Below are positions 27,242 through 35,871 of a stretch of 64,000 nt of DNA, in pieces. This DNA comes from Pantoea nemavictus (lineage in GTDB: Bacteria > Pseudomonadota > Gammaproteobacteria > Enterobacterales > Enterobacteriaceae). Below the pieces are notes generated by a model. The model was not told the origin of the DNA, made no database searches, and saw nothing but the letters and a program-made list of their open reading frames with translations. A program made the position numbers and the translations under genes. The stretch is taken from positions 2,542,001 through 2,606,000 of the forward strand of contig NZ_JBBGZW010000001.1 in assembly GCF_037479095.1 (NCBI RefSeq), read 5' to 3'. How positions within the stretch are numbered: the stretch's first letter is position 1; each line of letters opens with the position of its first letter.

Positions 27242-27727
27242 GGACACTTCCTCCAACAGAACGCATGTCTGTTACTAAGCAAAGTTGATGCCAAAATAAG
27301 CTTTCGCTATTGAACTCAGACAGGAGGGTAGAGCCACAGTGCCTCCTAAGGCTGGTGCTGAGTTGGTGAGTTGCCGTGACGGCACGTGCTAGATCGCCAC
27401 CTTTGCACTGGTATGGTGCGTGTCACTCATTAGATTTGGCGATGATGGGAGTGAGTAGAGTGCCGGTGCGCGGTGTCATCCGGCACTAAAAGTAACACTC
27501 TATTAACATCGCGTCAGGCGGTGGCGCGTGACCTGCCGCGCATTTCCACATCAGGCTCGCCACCTTTATGACGAAAGTGTGCGGTCGGTTCAGTCATCGC
27601 TTTGTGTTATATCACCACAACAAAGCACTATTAACCGCCGCTTCGGGCAAAAACCTATTCTCTGGTAAACGTGGTGTTTGCAGCTTGCTGCGAGCCGTTC
27701 ATGCTGACACAGAGCCAGGATTAACCC
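27242..27727. other. Divergent control region, 486 bases, no gene seen
   Basis: This is the gap between the Nac-like gene and the aminotransferase. I see no convincing small gene. It contains GTGACGGCACGTGC near 27377 and a GTTATATCACCACAAC stretch near 27606. No sigma-54 promoter meeting the GG-N10-GC rule was found on either strand by eye. Confidence 0.4.
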
Positions 27728-28930
27728 ATGCCCGAGATAGCCGATCGATTAAACAATGTTACCGTTTCAGCCTCCGTTGCCATGACCCAAAAGGCGCGCG
27801 ATCTCGCGGCGCAGGGGATTGATGTGGTGGCGCTCTCCACTGGCGAGCCCGATTTCCCCACGCCGCCGCATGCGATTGAAGCCGCCTACGCTGCCGCGCG
27901 CGGCGGTGATACGCGTTATCCGCCCACCGACGGCACGCCTGCGCTGCGCAAGGCGATCCAGCTGAAATTCAAACGCGACAATCAGCTGGATTATGACGTC
28001 AGCCAGATCCTCACCGCGGGTGGCGCCAAGCAGATCATCTTTAACGCCATCATGGCGACCATCAATCCGGGCGACGAAGTGGTGATCCCCACGCCGTCGT
28101 GGATCAGCTATGCCGATATCGTCAAATTCGCCGGTGGGATTCCGGTGGCGCTGCCGTGTGCGCAGGAGAACGGCTTTAAACCGCTGCCTGCCGATCTCGA
28201 TGCCGCCATCACTGACAAGACCAAATGGCTGCTGCTCAACTATCCGAGCAACCCAACCGGTTCGGTGGCGACCAAAGCGGAATTGCTGGCACTGGGCGAG
28301 GTGCTGTTGCGCCATCCGCAGGTGTGGATCATGACCGACGATATCTATGAGCACCTGATTTATGACGAGGTACGCTTCTACACGCTGGCGCAGGTTGAGC
28401 CGCGCCTGTTTGATCGCGTACTGACGGTGAACGGCGTGTCGAAAGCCTATTCGATGACCGGCTGGCGCCTGGGCTTCTGCGGCGGCCCGGCGCCGTTGAT
28501 TAACGCGATGAGCAACGTTAATACCCAGAACAGCGGCGGCGTCTGTACCTTAACGCAGGCGGCCGCGGTGGCGGTGCTGGAAGGTCCACAGGATCTGTTG
28601 CAGGAGCGGGCGCGCATCTACCGCGAACGCCGCGATTACGTGCTGGAGCGCCTGACCTCGATTGATGGCCTGCGCTGCCACAAACCCCAGGGCGCGTTTT
28701 ATCTGTTTGTGAATATCGCCGGCTATATTGGCAAAACCAGCGCCGGTGGTCGGTTGATCGCCAATGATGCTGATTTTGTGCTGGCGTTGATTGAGGAGCA
28801 GCACGTGGTGACAGTACAGGGCGCGGCGTACGGGATGAGTCCGTTTATTCGGTTGTCGTATGCGACGAGCATGGAGCGGTTAGAGACTGGATGCGATCGC
28901 ATTGCGGCGTTTTGCGACAGCTGCGTTTAA
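27728..28930 (+). CDS. PLP-dependent aminotransferase, class I (aspartate aminotransferase-like)
   Basis: A protein of 400 residues of fold type I. The N-terminal ALSTGEPDFPTP, the NPTG motif in LLNYPSNPTGS, the TDDIYEHL aspartate region, the PLP-lysine segment NGVSKAYSMTGWRLGF and the carboxylate-binding Arg in PFIRLSYAT are all present. It is divergent from the Nac-like regulator. It could transaminate glutamate produced from 5-oxoproline or the imported amino acid. Confidence 0.92.
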   Translation: MPEIADRLNNVTVSASVAMTQKARDLAAQGIDVVALSTGEPDFPTPPHAIEAAYAAARGGDTRYPPTDGTPALRKAIQLKFKRDNQLDYDVSQILTAGGAKQIIFNAIMATINPGDEVVIPTPSWISYADIVKFAGGIPVALPCAQENGFKPLPADLDAAITDKTKWLLLNYPSNPTGSVATKAELLALGEVLLRHPQVWIMTDDIYEHLIYDEVRFYTLAQVEPRLFDRVLTVNGVSKAYSMTGWRLGFCGGPAPLINAMSNVNTQNSGGVCTLTQAAAVAVLEGPQDLLQERARIYRERRDYVLERLTSIDGLRCHKPQGAFYLFVNIAGYIGKTSAGGRLIANDADFVLALIEEQHVVTVQGAAYGMSPFIRLSYATSMERLETGCDRIAAFCDSCV

Positions 28931-28971
28931 TGTCCTGATCGCCATGCATAACGACAACTACCTATCACCTC

Positions 28972-29020
28972 GTAGGGTCGCCATTCATGGCGACCAGGTG
29001 CGCATAAATGCGCACCCTAC
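28972..29020. repeat. Tandem REP-like palindromes, two sequence types
   Basis: GTAGGGTCGCCATTCATGGCGACC at 28972-28995 is followed directly by the inverted GGTGCGCATAAATGCGCACCCTAC at 28997-29020. Both have the GTAGGGT head but different stems (GTCGCCAT versus GTGCGCAT). The pair lies between the convergent aminotransferase and pxpA genes. Confidence 0.8.
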
Positions 29021-29044
29021 GAAATACCAGGTACAAATTTCGGG

Positions 29045-29815
29045 TTATTGCGCTAACACTTCCGCGGCCGGGGCGACCTGATGGCCGCTGGCTTCGATTT
29101 CGCTGCGTACAATATTGGCGAGCGCCAGTGAACCGGGCGTGTCGCTGTGAACCAGAATCGAACGCGCGCGCACCCTGATCTCCTCGCCTTCAATCGTCGT
29201 GACCGTGCCGTGCTGCAAAAACTGACGCACGCGGGCGCGCAGTGCGTTCTCTTCTTTGATCACCGAACCGGCGATGCCGCGCGGCACCAGGCGACCTTGC
29301 GCGTCATAGGCGCGGTCGGCCAGGAACAGCGTGAGCGTTTTCAGGCCTGCAGCCTGCGCGGCGGCTTCGATGAGCGTATCGGGCTGGGCGAAGATGATCA
29401 GATTGTTATTGATGCGCGCCACTAATTCCATCACCTGTTTTGCCAGCGCGGCATCGCGATTGACGATGTTGCCCATCGCGGCGTGGAAGCTGAAGTGCGA
29501 CACCTGCGTACCTTCTGCAACGGCAATCGCCATCAGCGCACCGAGTTGATACGCCACCTGCTGGCAAATCTCTTCGGCGCTAAACGGCAGCTCGCGACGG
29601 CCAAAACCCTGGCGATCGGGCAAGCCGGGATGCGCACCAATGCCCACGCCATGCTCTTTCGCCAGCCGCACCATGTTGGTCATGATCGCCGGATCGCCCG
29701 CGTGGAAACCGCAGGCGATATTGGCCGACGACACCACTTTCATTAGGGCGGCGTCATCGCACAGCTGATAAACGCCGAAGCCTTCGCCCATATCGGAATT
29801 CACATCAATCTTCAT
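29045..29815 (-). CDS. pxpA: 5-oxoprolinase subunit PxpA (LamB/YcsF family)
   Basis: A protein of 256 residues with the family start MKIDVNSDMGEGFG, followed by SANIACGFHAGDP, GAHPGLPDRQGFGRR and the closing SILVHSDTPGSLA. PxpA works with PxpB and PxpC to hydrolyse 5-oxoproline to glutamate using ATP. It is the last gene of the leftward SBP-pxpB-pxpC-pxpA operon and starts 20 bases after pxpC. Confidence 0.95.
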   Translation of the reverse strand: MKIDVNSDMGEGFGVYQLCDDAALMKVVSSANIACGFHAGDPAIMTNMVRLAKEHGVGIGAHPGLPDRQGFGRRELPFSAEEICQQVAYQLGALMAIAVAEGTQVSHFSFHAAMGNIVNRDAALAKQVMELVARINNNLIIFAQPDTLIEAAAQAAGLKTLTLFLADRAYDAQGRLVPRGIAGSVIKEENALRARVRQFLQHGTVTTIEGEEIRVRARSILVHSDTPGSLALANIVRSEIEASGHQVAPAAEVLAQ

Positions 29816-29835
29816 GGCTGGGTTCCTGTTACGGA

Positions 29836-30822
29836 TTAAACGGTAAGGGCTTTACGCAGTGGCTGGCAGCTGAGGCGCAGCCGATTCAGCCAGCGCGCAA
29901 CTTCCTGTTCGATGGCGATGGCTTCGCGCGCATCGCTCTGGATCAGCTGGATCGACTGACCCGGCAGCACCTGCCCAAGTCGCCACAGATCCTGCTCGAT
30001 CACCCCGGCGATCTTCGGATATCCGCCGGCGGTATTGGCATCGCTGAGCTGGATAATCGGTTCGCCACCCGGCGGCACCTGCACAATGCCGGGGATCAAA
30101 CCGTAGGATCGCATCTCAACGCTTTCGGATGGGAAAATGGGATCGCCCGCCAGTCGATAGCCGGTGCGATTGCTTTGATTGGAGACTTGCCACGACTGCT
30201 GCCAGAAACGTGCGGCATCGGCGGCAAACAGCGGATATTCGCCCGACGGTATGGCGCGCAGCTGTATTTCACCGGCGTTGTTACGCGGAAACCAGCTCTG
30301 CAAGGCGCTGTCCGGCGGTTCAATACCGATGCCGCTTACCGGCAGCGGCGGCACGCGGCTTTCGCCCAGCGCCAGCCGATCGCCACGCTGAAGCGGGCGT
30401 CCATCAACACCACCGAAACCGCCGCGCAGCGCGGTACTGCGCGAACCGAGCACCAGCGGCACATCAATCCCGCCGGCGACACACACGTAGCCACGCGCGC
30501 CGCTGCGCGGGTAACGCAGCTCCAGCAGTTGCCCGGCGCGCACGCCGCAGCCCCACCATGGCGGCAGCGGCGTGCCATCCAGCGTGGGTCGACAATCGGC
30601 ACCGGTCACCGCGATGCTGCTGTCCTGCAGAAAACGCATGCGAAACGGGAACAGCTGCACTTCAAGTGCCGCCGCGTTTTCATCATTGCCCAGCAGCAAA
30701 TTACCAGCACGCAGCGCCAGCGCATCCATCGCGCCGCTCACCGATACGCCCATGTGGCGGAAGTTGAAACGTCCTAAATCCTGTACCGTATTCAGCGCAC
30801 CGCTCTGTTCGATCTCAATCAC
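29836..30822 (-). CDS. pxpC: 5-oxoprolinase subunit PxpC (YbgK/KipA-like)
   Basis: A protein of 328 residues. The opening MIEIEQSGALNTVQDLGR and the segments VSGAMDALALR, GGIDVPLVLGSRST and the late PGGEPIIQLSDANTAGGYP are diagnostic of the carboxyltransferase-like KipA/YbgK family. It overlaps pxpB by 4 bases (ATGA), consistent with forming a PxpB-PxpC complex at equal amounts. Confidence 0.95.
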   Translation of the reverse strand: MIEIEQSGALNTVQDLGRFNFRHMGVSVSGAMDALALRAGNLLLGNDENAAALEVQLFPFRMRFLQDSSIAVTGADCRPTLDGTPLPPWWGCGVRAGQLLELRYPRSGARGYVCVAGGIDVPLVLGSRSTALRGGFGGVDGRPLQRGDRLALGESRVPPLPVSGIGIEPPDSALQSWFPRNNAGEIQLRAIPSGEYPLFAADAARFWQQSWQVSNQSNRTGYRLAGDPIFPSESVEMRSYGLIPGIVQVPPGGEPIIQLSDANTAGGYPKIAGVIEQDLWRLGQVLPGQSIQLIQSDAREAIAIEQEVARWLNRLRLSCQPLRKALTV

Positions 30823-31529
30823 AGCTCAATCCTCTGCGGAAGAAAACGGATGCGATCGCCCGGCGCCATCAGCGCAGGGGATTCCGCCAGCGGGTCAAAC
30901 ACCGCCAGTTCGGCAAAGCCAATAGCATTCCAGCCGTTTGGACCGGTCAGCGCCGAGACGCCCGCCTGCGCGCCGCCGATGGTGACGGTGCCTTTCAGCA
31001 TGCTGAGCGACGGCACTTTCTTACGCGGCGTCGCTAGCTGCGGATCTAAACCATGCAGATAGCCGAAGCCCGGCGCGCTGCCTAAGGCAAACACCGTGTA
31101 TTCGCTTTGATGATGCAGACGTACCACCTCACGCGGGCTCAGACCGGTATGACGACACACGGCTTCGAGATCGGTGGCGTGTTCGCCGCCATAATGCACG
31201 GGAATTTCAATCAGTTTGCCCTGCGGGCTGATCGCCTGCGCCTGATCCCAGGCGGCGTGCAACTGCATGCGCACGGCGGTTTCATCGGCTGGAATATGGC
31301 GGAACAGCACCAGCAGGTTGGTGACACCGGGAATCAGCGCTTCAATCGCTTCGTCGGCATGCAGCAGGCACGCCAGCGACCAGATGCGGCGCTGTGCCGG
31401 GAGATCGAAACCGCCCGGCGCTTCCACCAGCCACGCACGTGCACCAATGGTGGAGAGTTTGATATCAGAGGAGCAAGCCAGCGCGGGGGCGCTGGCGGGC
31501 TGGAGAGCAGAGTGCGACGTCACGGGCAT
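30819..31529 (-). CDS. pxpB: 5-oxoprolinase subunit PxpB (YbgJ/KipI-like)
   Basis: A protein of 236 residues with the KipI-type PGVTNLLVLF, the ATP-site HxxG segment IPVHYGGEHATDLEAV and GSAPGFGYLHGLDPQLATPRK. The first ~25 residues before KLSTIGARAWLVE are not conserved, so an internal start is possible. It starts 2 bases after the binding-protein gene. Confidence 0.93.
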   Translation of the reverse strand: MPVTSHSALQPASAPALACSSDIKLSTIGARAWLVEAPGGFDLPAQRRIWSLACLLHADEAIEALIPGVTNLLVLFRHIPADETAVRMQLHAAWDQAQAISPQGKLIEIPVHYGGEHATDLEAVCRHTGLSPREVVRLHHQSEYTVFALGSAPGFGYLHGLDPQLATPRKKVPSLSMLKGTVTIGGAQAGVSALTGPNGWNAIGFAELAVFDPLAESPALMAPGDRIRFLPQRIEL

Positions 31530-31531
31530 GG

Positions 31532-32371
31532 TTATTCCAGCGGTTCAAATTTCAGACTGGAGAGCGGCTGCACGCGCTCTTCGCGCACCATTTTGTATTC
31601 GGTATTTGGTCCAATCCAGGTGTCCCAGATTTTGTCGATAGTGCCATCATCATCCATCGCCTTCAGGCTGCTGTTGACGCTGGCCAGCAGTGCCGGCTCG
31701 TCACGCTTCATGCCGACACCAATCGGCTCCAGCGCCATGGGCTCTTTAATCATCGCCAGATTGATGCCGTCTTTTTTCGCCTGCGAGATGGTTTTGATGC
31801 CGGTCATGGTGTTGGTGACGAAGCCCACTGACTTGTTCTGCTGCAGCGCGAGGAACGCGGAGGCTGAATCCTGGAAAGTCACCGCTTTGCCGCCTTTGAT
31901 GTGGATCGACTGCTCAGAGGTGGTGCCTTTAGTGGCGCTGATGCGTTTCCCCTGGAAGTAGCTCAGCGGCTTATCGGCCAGCGGTGCTTTCACCAGCAGC
32001 ATCTCTTTGGCGACGTAATAGGGATCGCTGAACTGAATCTGGTTGCCGCGGGTTTTGGTGTAGGCAAGGTTGGCGATAAGCACGTCGGCGCGCCCGGTGG
32101 CGATTACCGCAATGCGCGCTTCAACCGAAGTCGGCACCAGCGTCAGCTTGACGTTCATCTGCTTCGCCAGCGCGTTACACAGATCGATATCCATCCCCGC
32201 CAGCTGGCGTGTTTTTGGGTCCGGAGAGGAGAAGGGCGGGACGTCCGAATAGACCGCACACTTCAGCTCGCCGCTGGATTTGATGTTCGCCATCATGTCT
32301 GCATGCGCAGCCGAAATAGCCAGTAGCGGCAGCAGTGCCAGCCCGATGGTGGTAGGTCTTTTCATGGTCAT
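31532..32371 (-). CDS. Amino-acid ABC transporter substrate-binding protein (family 3)
   Basis: A protein of 279 residues with a Sec signal peptide (MTMKRPTTIGLALLPLLAIS, cut after AHA). The mature protein has family-3 features: GELKCAVYSDVPPFSSPDP, GMDIDLCNALAKQM, RADVLIANLAYTKTR and a hinge near TNTMTG. It heads the pxp operon and is the natural partner of the permeases and ATPase at 22577-24780, although about 7 kb separate them. An upstream in-frame start is less likely because GAGGAC precedes the ATG at 32371. Confidence 0.9.
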   Translation of the reverse strand: MTMKRPTTIGLALLPLLAISAAHADMMANIKSSGELKCAVYSDVPPFSSPDPKTRQLAGMDIDLCNALAKQMNVKLTLVPTSVEARIAVIATGRADVLIANLAYTKTRGNQIQFSDPYYVAKEMLLVKAPLADKPLSYFQGKRISATKGTTSEQSIHIKGGKAVTFQDSASAFLALQQNKSVGFVTNTMTGIKTISQAKKDGINLAMIKEPMALEPIGVGMKRDEPALLASVNSSLKAMDDDGTIDKIWDTWIGPNTEYKMVREERVQPLSSLKFEPLE

Positions 32372-32640
32372 GTGAACGTCCTCAATGATGAATACCACGG
32401 CGTCACCGGGTCGGAGCGCCAGCGTTCTCGCTTTTCTGGACTATATCGGCTTTGTTTTCAGACTAAAAAGAGGGAAACCCTGTTGTGCAATAGCGAAAAA
32501 ATATGACCAGCGGGGCATAAGTTCTTTCTATTCGGGCAGAGCGAAAAAGTGTTATCCAGCGCACACTTTTCTCGCCAGGCTGCACGCATGTCCTCTCGGC
32601 AGTCCCGCCGATTGCAAGTGGTAGAGAGAATAGAAACCGC

Positions 32641-33561
32641 ATGAATGCCCGATTAGGCGTGTTACTGAAGATTTTGGCCGCGCTATGCGCCACGTTGATG
32701 CTGGCGTGCGTGAAGGGGCTGAACGGTGCGATTCCCACCGGCGAAGTGATTTTTTTCCGCAGTTTTATCGCCCTGTTTCCGCTGTTGATATGGCTAAAAG
32801 TGCAGGGCAACGTGCTGGAAAACCTTAAAACGCGCAACCTGTTTGGCCACTTCATTCGTGGTTTTTCCGGCACCGGCGGCATGTATTTTAACTATCTGGC
32901 GCTGGTGTACATCTCGCTGGCCGATGCGACGGCGCTGAGCTACGCGGCACCGCTGTTTACCGTCATTTTGGCGGCGATGCTGCTTAAAGAGCGGGTGCGC
33001 ATGTCGCGCTGGGTAGCGGTGGTGGTGGGGTTATCCGGCATTTTGATTATGCTTTCCTCCAGTCTGAACGCCAGCGGCGCGCTATTTTCCAGCCAGGCCA
33101 GCAACGCGACGACCAGCCTCGGCGTGGCGTTTGCGTTGATTGCGGCGCTCTGTTCGGCGACCTCGAACGTGCAAATCCGCTTTCTTAACGGCATCGAGAA
33201 GCCGGGCGCGATTGTGTTCTATTTCTCGCTGATGACCACCCTTATCGGCCTGGCAACTGCGCTGTTTGGCTGGACCCAACCCAACGCGTTGCAGCTGTTA
33301 CTGCTGGTGGGCTGCGGCTTGTTTGGCGGGCTGGCGCAGATTTTAGTGACGCTAAGCCTGCGTTACGCCGATGCCTCGCTGCTGGCGCCGTTCGATTACA
33401 CCACGCTGGTGTGGTCGATGCTGATTGGGTATCTGTTTCTGCATAGTTTGCCGGGCAGCACCACTTTACTGGGGGCATCAGTTGTGGCGCTGGCCGGCAT
33501 TTTCACGGTGTGGCGTGAGAATCGACAGCGTAAACTGGCGATGGTGAGCAGTACGCCTTAG
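32641..33561 (+). CDS. EamA/DMT-family transporter
   Basis: A protein of 306 residues with ten membrane segments arranged as two EamA repeats, for example FFRSFIALFPLLIWLK, YISLADATALSYAAPLFTVIL and ADASLLAPFDYTTLVWSMLIGYL. It is divergent from the substrate-binding gene. Family members export or import small metabolites; the substrate is unknown. Confidence 0.9.
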   Translation: MNARLGVLLKILAALCATLMLACVKGLNGAIPTGEVIFFRSFIALFPLLIWLKVQGNVLENLKTRNLFGHFIRGFSGTGGMYFNYLALVYISLADATALSYAAPLFTVILAAMLLKERVRMSRWVAVVVGLSGILIMLSSSLNASGALFSSQASNATTSLGVAFALIAALCSATSNVQIRFLNGIEKPGAIVFYFSLMTTLIGLATALFGWTQPNALQLLLLVGCGLFGGLAQILVTLSLRYADASLLAPFDYTTLVWSMLIGYLFLHSLPGSTTLLGASVVALAGIFTVWRENRQRKLAMVSSTP

Positions 33562-33564
33562 CAA

Positions 33565-33588
33565 GGTGCGCAGGAATGCGCACCCTAC
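33565..33588. repeat. REP-like palindrome
   Basis: GGTGCGCAGGAATGCGCACCCTAC is a single unit of the GTGCGCAT subtype seen also at 28997-29020. It lies between the EamA gene and the convergent RraA-like gene. Confidence 0.75.
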
Positions 33589-33611
33589 AACGGTGAAACA
33601 TGGACATTGCG

Positions 33612-34307
33612 TTAACGAAACACATCATCAATGATTTCAACCTGCTTGCTGCGCAGCGTCTCATCCAGCCAGCTGCGCTCCAGCGAGCCGGTTTTTGCCA
33701 GCTCGAAGTTGCGTTCATCAACAATCAAATAGGCCTGTGCCGCTTCGAGAATACGCGCCGCATCCTGGCGTGGAATGACAATCACGCCATCCGCATCGCC
33801 CAACACGATATCGCCCGGTGAGACGTGGATTTTGCCGCAGGCAATCGGCACATTGATTTCACCCGGACCATCCTTAAATGGGCCGCCCGGCGTGTGACCG
33901 GCGGCGTACAGGGGGAAGTCCATGCGCGACAAACCGTCGATATCACGTACCGGCCCATCCAGCACAATGCCTTCCATGCCGCGCTGTTTGGCGTAAGTCG
34001 CCATCACTTCGCCCATCAATGACTGACTGCGATCGCCTTCGTTCGACAGGATGATCACATCGTTACGGCCCGCCATGTCTAACGCTTTATGTAGCATCAG
34101 GTTGTCGCCAGAGCGGGCTTTGACCGTAACGGCCAGGCCGCACATTATCGGCTGGCGCGGCGCGGTTTTCAGGCTGATCTCCGACGACAACGCGGGCAAG
34201 CGGCTCATGCAATCGGCTACCACCGCAGCCGGCAAACAGCGAAAGGCTTCCAGCAGCGGTTCGGCATCGGCCGGACGACGTAAATAGATTCGGTTTCCTG
34301 CGCTCAT
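33612..34307 (-). CDS. RraA-like aldolase / oxaloacetate decarboxylase
   Basis: A protein of 231 residues of the RraA/HMG-aldolase family. The catalytic G-x-R-D site is visible as LDGPVRDIDG with Arg121 and Asp122, and the substrate loop ALDMAGRNDVIIL precedes it. These residues are kept in aldolases and decarboxylases, so an enzyme role (4-carboxy-4-hydroxy-2-oxoadipate aldolase-like) is more likely than RNase E inhibition. It stands alone, just before the AT-rich island. Confidence 0.85.
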   Translation of the reverse strand: MSAGNRIYLRRPADAEPLLEAFRCLPAAVVADCMSRLPALSSEISLKTAPRQPIMCGLAVTVKARSGDNLMLHKALDMAGRNDVIILSNEGDRSQSLMGEVMATYAKQRGMEGIVLDGPVRDIDGLSRMDFPLYAAGHTPGGPFKDGPGEINVPIACGKIHVSPGDIVLGDADGVIVIPRQDAARILEAAQAYLIVDERNFELAKTGSLERSWLDETLRSKQVEIIDDVFR

Positions 34308-34727
34308 CGTTATTTTCCTGTAAGGGATGTTTTGATAATCGGATAGTGATATTTAATCGTTAATTAAATGGGTAAAAATAATTGTTTTATTTTATGACTG
34401 TTTAATGCGTCAGCTTATTAAGCATGCACTCAAGTAAACTCTTTAATAATCAGCTGTGTTTAAAGCTTACGCGATTGCATCGGTGTTACGTATCGGATGT
34501 TACGGCTAACGGAAACAGGATCACGAAATAATATTGTGCCGTTATTTAACTCGCTGATAATTAATTTTATTGGATTTTATTATGGGGGGATAAATTTAAA
34601 GTATTAGCTGGCGGGAGCTCTATTGGCATGTATCAGTGCAGGATCATTTTGAGAGATGAAAGCACATGGGTTGGGATTCACAAAAGCGGAACAGCAAAAA
34701 CCTAGCCATAAGCTGAATTTCTAAATG
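34308..34727. other. AT-rich gap at the island edge, no gene seen
   Basis: This is 420 bases of AT-rich sequence between the RraA-like gene and the tRNA-Phe fragment. I find no plausible reading frame. It includes the promoter side of the RraA-like gene and possibly decayed mobile-element sequence. Confidence 0.4.
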
Positions 34728-34779
34728 TGGGTGCCCGGACGCGGAATTGAACCACGGATACGGTGATTTTCAATTCTCA
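34728..34779 (-). pseudogene. Decayed 3' half of tRNA-Phe (att-site remnant)
   Basis: The minus strand contains the T-arm and acceptor end of tRNA-Phe, with GTCCGGGCAC followed by CCA and one extra base, and a degenerate anticodon arm (GGTGATTTTCAATTCTC on the plus strand). It aligns with the better-preserved copy at 49908-49957 and is followed by the same parA start. It marks the left end of the island. Confidence 0.8.
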
Positions 34780-34881
34780 TGTATAGATTTAAGGATTGAT
34801 TTTGTCATGGAAAGTTATGTAGTTAACGGGCGTTGACGGAGTTATGCAGATGTACACCCGAACTAATTTCGGATGTGCTTG

Positions 34882-34956
34882 ATGAAAAAAGTTCCCGTAA
34901 TTTCCACCAAAGGTGGAGAACGCAAATCAACGCAAGCCATTAAGCTGGCGGGTACC
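34882..34956 (+). pseudogene. parA 5' fragment (ICE remnant)
   Basis: About 25 codons, MKKVPVISTKGGERKSTQA, match the start of the parA gene at 50060 (MKILPVISTKGGAGKSTQA). The Walker A glycine pair is damaged (GGERKS instead of GGAGKS), and similarity ends soon after. The preceding 100 bases also align with the region before the intact parA. It is a dead remnant. Confidence 0.8.
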
Positions 34957-35133
34957 AGTCTCAGAACGTATCTGAACGCTGGCGACCAATGCTACCACTC
35001 ACTGAATGATCTGAGTAATGTCATTCTAAACAAACTGTATATTCTGTTAATGCCCTATAGATATTTATTATTTTTACTATCGCCTTTATCGTAAATTTGC
35101 ATAAACGCGATTTAATTTTTAAGGCGCTCATAC

Positions 35134-35829
35134 ATGTTTAAAAAAAGTGGATTATTAACGGTTGGCTGCATGATGGCTTTCAGCGCAGACGCCAGTACAG
35201 CATTAACTTTACCCGCTAAGGATTTCAACCTAATCGGTGTCACTTTGGAAGAAGGCAATTTTAAAGGAAGTGAAGCCTTACGCATGTCGATGCCTTCTCG
35301 TCAGTGGCAGGACCCTGATAAAGAGACGCTAACCGATCGCAATTTTATGGCGTGGCTACCGATTAACTTCCATAGCGGCATCATTGAAGTCGATCTTGCC
35401 AGTACGCTGGCGGCAGGAGCGCCGGGTTACGCAAGGGGTTTTGCGGGCGTATCATTTCGCATTCAGCCAGATGGCAGCTTCGAAAACATCTACCTACGTC
35501 CAACTAATAGTCAGTCGCAGGATCAAGTACGTCGTAATCACAGCGTTCAATATTTTGCTTATCCAAATTTTCGATTCGACAGGCTGCGTAAAGAAGCGCC
35601 TGAGCGTTATGAGACCTACGCGGACATTAAACTCAATGAATGGACTCATGTGAAAATCGTAGTTTCAAGTCAGCATGCCACGCTGTATTTGAATAATAAT
35701 CCAACACCGGCCTTCATGGTCAACGATCTTAAATTGGGTAGCAAAGCTCAGGGCGGTGTCGGTATTTGGATTGAGTCAGGTACCAATGCCTGGTTCAAAA
35801 ATTTAAAAATCACGGCAGAGAGCAAATAA
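35134..35829 (+). CDS. Secreted concanavalin-like (LamG/DUF1080-type) protein
   Basis: A protein of 231 residues with a signal peptide (MFKKSGLLTVGCMMAFSADA). The mature part reads like a beta-sandwich domain: FEGSF-type strands, GFAGVSFRIQPDGSFENIYLRPTNSQ, YADIKLNEWTHVKIVVSSQHATLYLNN and GGVGIWIESGTNAWFKNLKI, as in DUF1080/LamG-like sugar-binding or hydrolase domains. The catalytic function is not evident. It is the first gene of the island and has its own promoter gap. Confidence 0.72.
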   Translation: MFKKSGLLTVGCMMAFSADASTALTLPAKDFNLIGVTLEEGNFKGSEALRMSMPSRQWQDPDKETLTDRNFMAWLPINFHSGIIEVDLASTLAAGAPGYARGFAGVSFRIQPDGSFENIYLRPTNSQSQDQVRRNHSVQYFAYPNFRFDRLRKEAPERYETYADIKLNEWTHVKIVVSSQHATLYLNNNPTPAFMVNDLKLGSKAQGGVGIWIESGTNAWFKNLKITAESK

Positions 35830-35830
35830 T

Positions 35831-35857
35831 AAAAAAGCGGCTCGTCATGGGCCGCCG
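35831..35857 (-). terminator. Terminator for the esterase gene
   Basis: GCGGCTC and GGGCCGC form an imperfect hairpin around TCATG. On the minus strand it is followed by six T, 15 bases after the esterase stop. It also lies directly after the convergent secreted-protein gene. Confidence 0.6.
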
Positions 35858-35871
35858 AACATGAAATTTAA

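Noticed and set aside
27242..27727. Sigma-54 promoter for the Nac-like gene
   Set aside because: Klebsiella nac is RpoN-dependent, but no GG-N10-GC element with a good flank was found here on the minus strand.
34873..35094. 73-codon open frame beginning like ParA
   Set aside because: Only the first ~25 codons match ParA, Walker A is damaged and the rest is random; treated as a remnant, not a gene.
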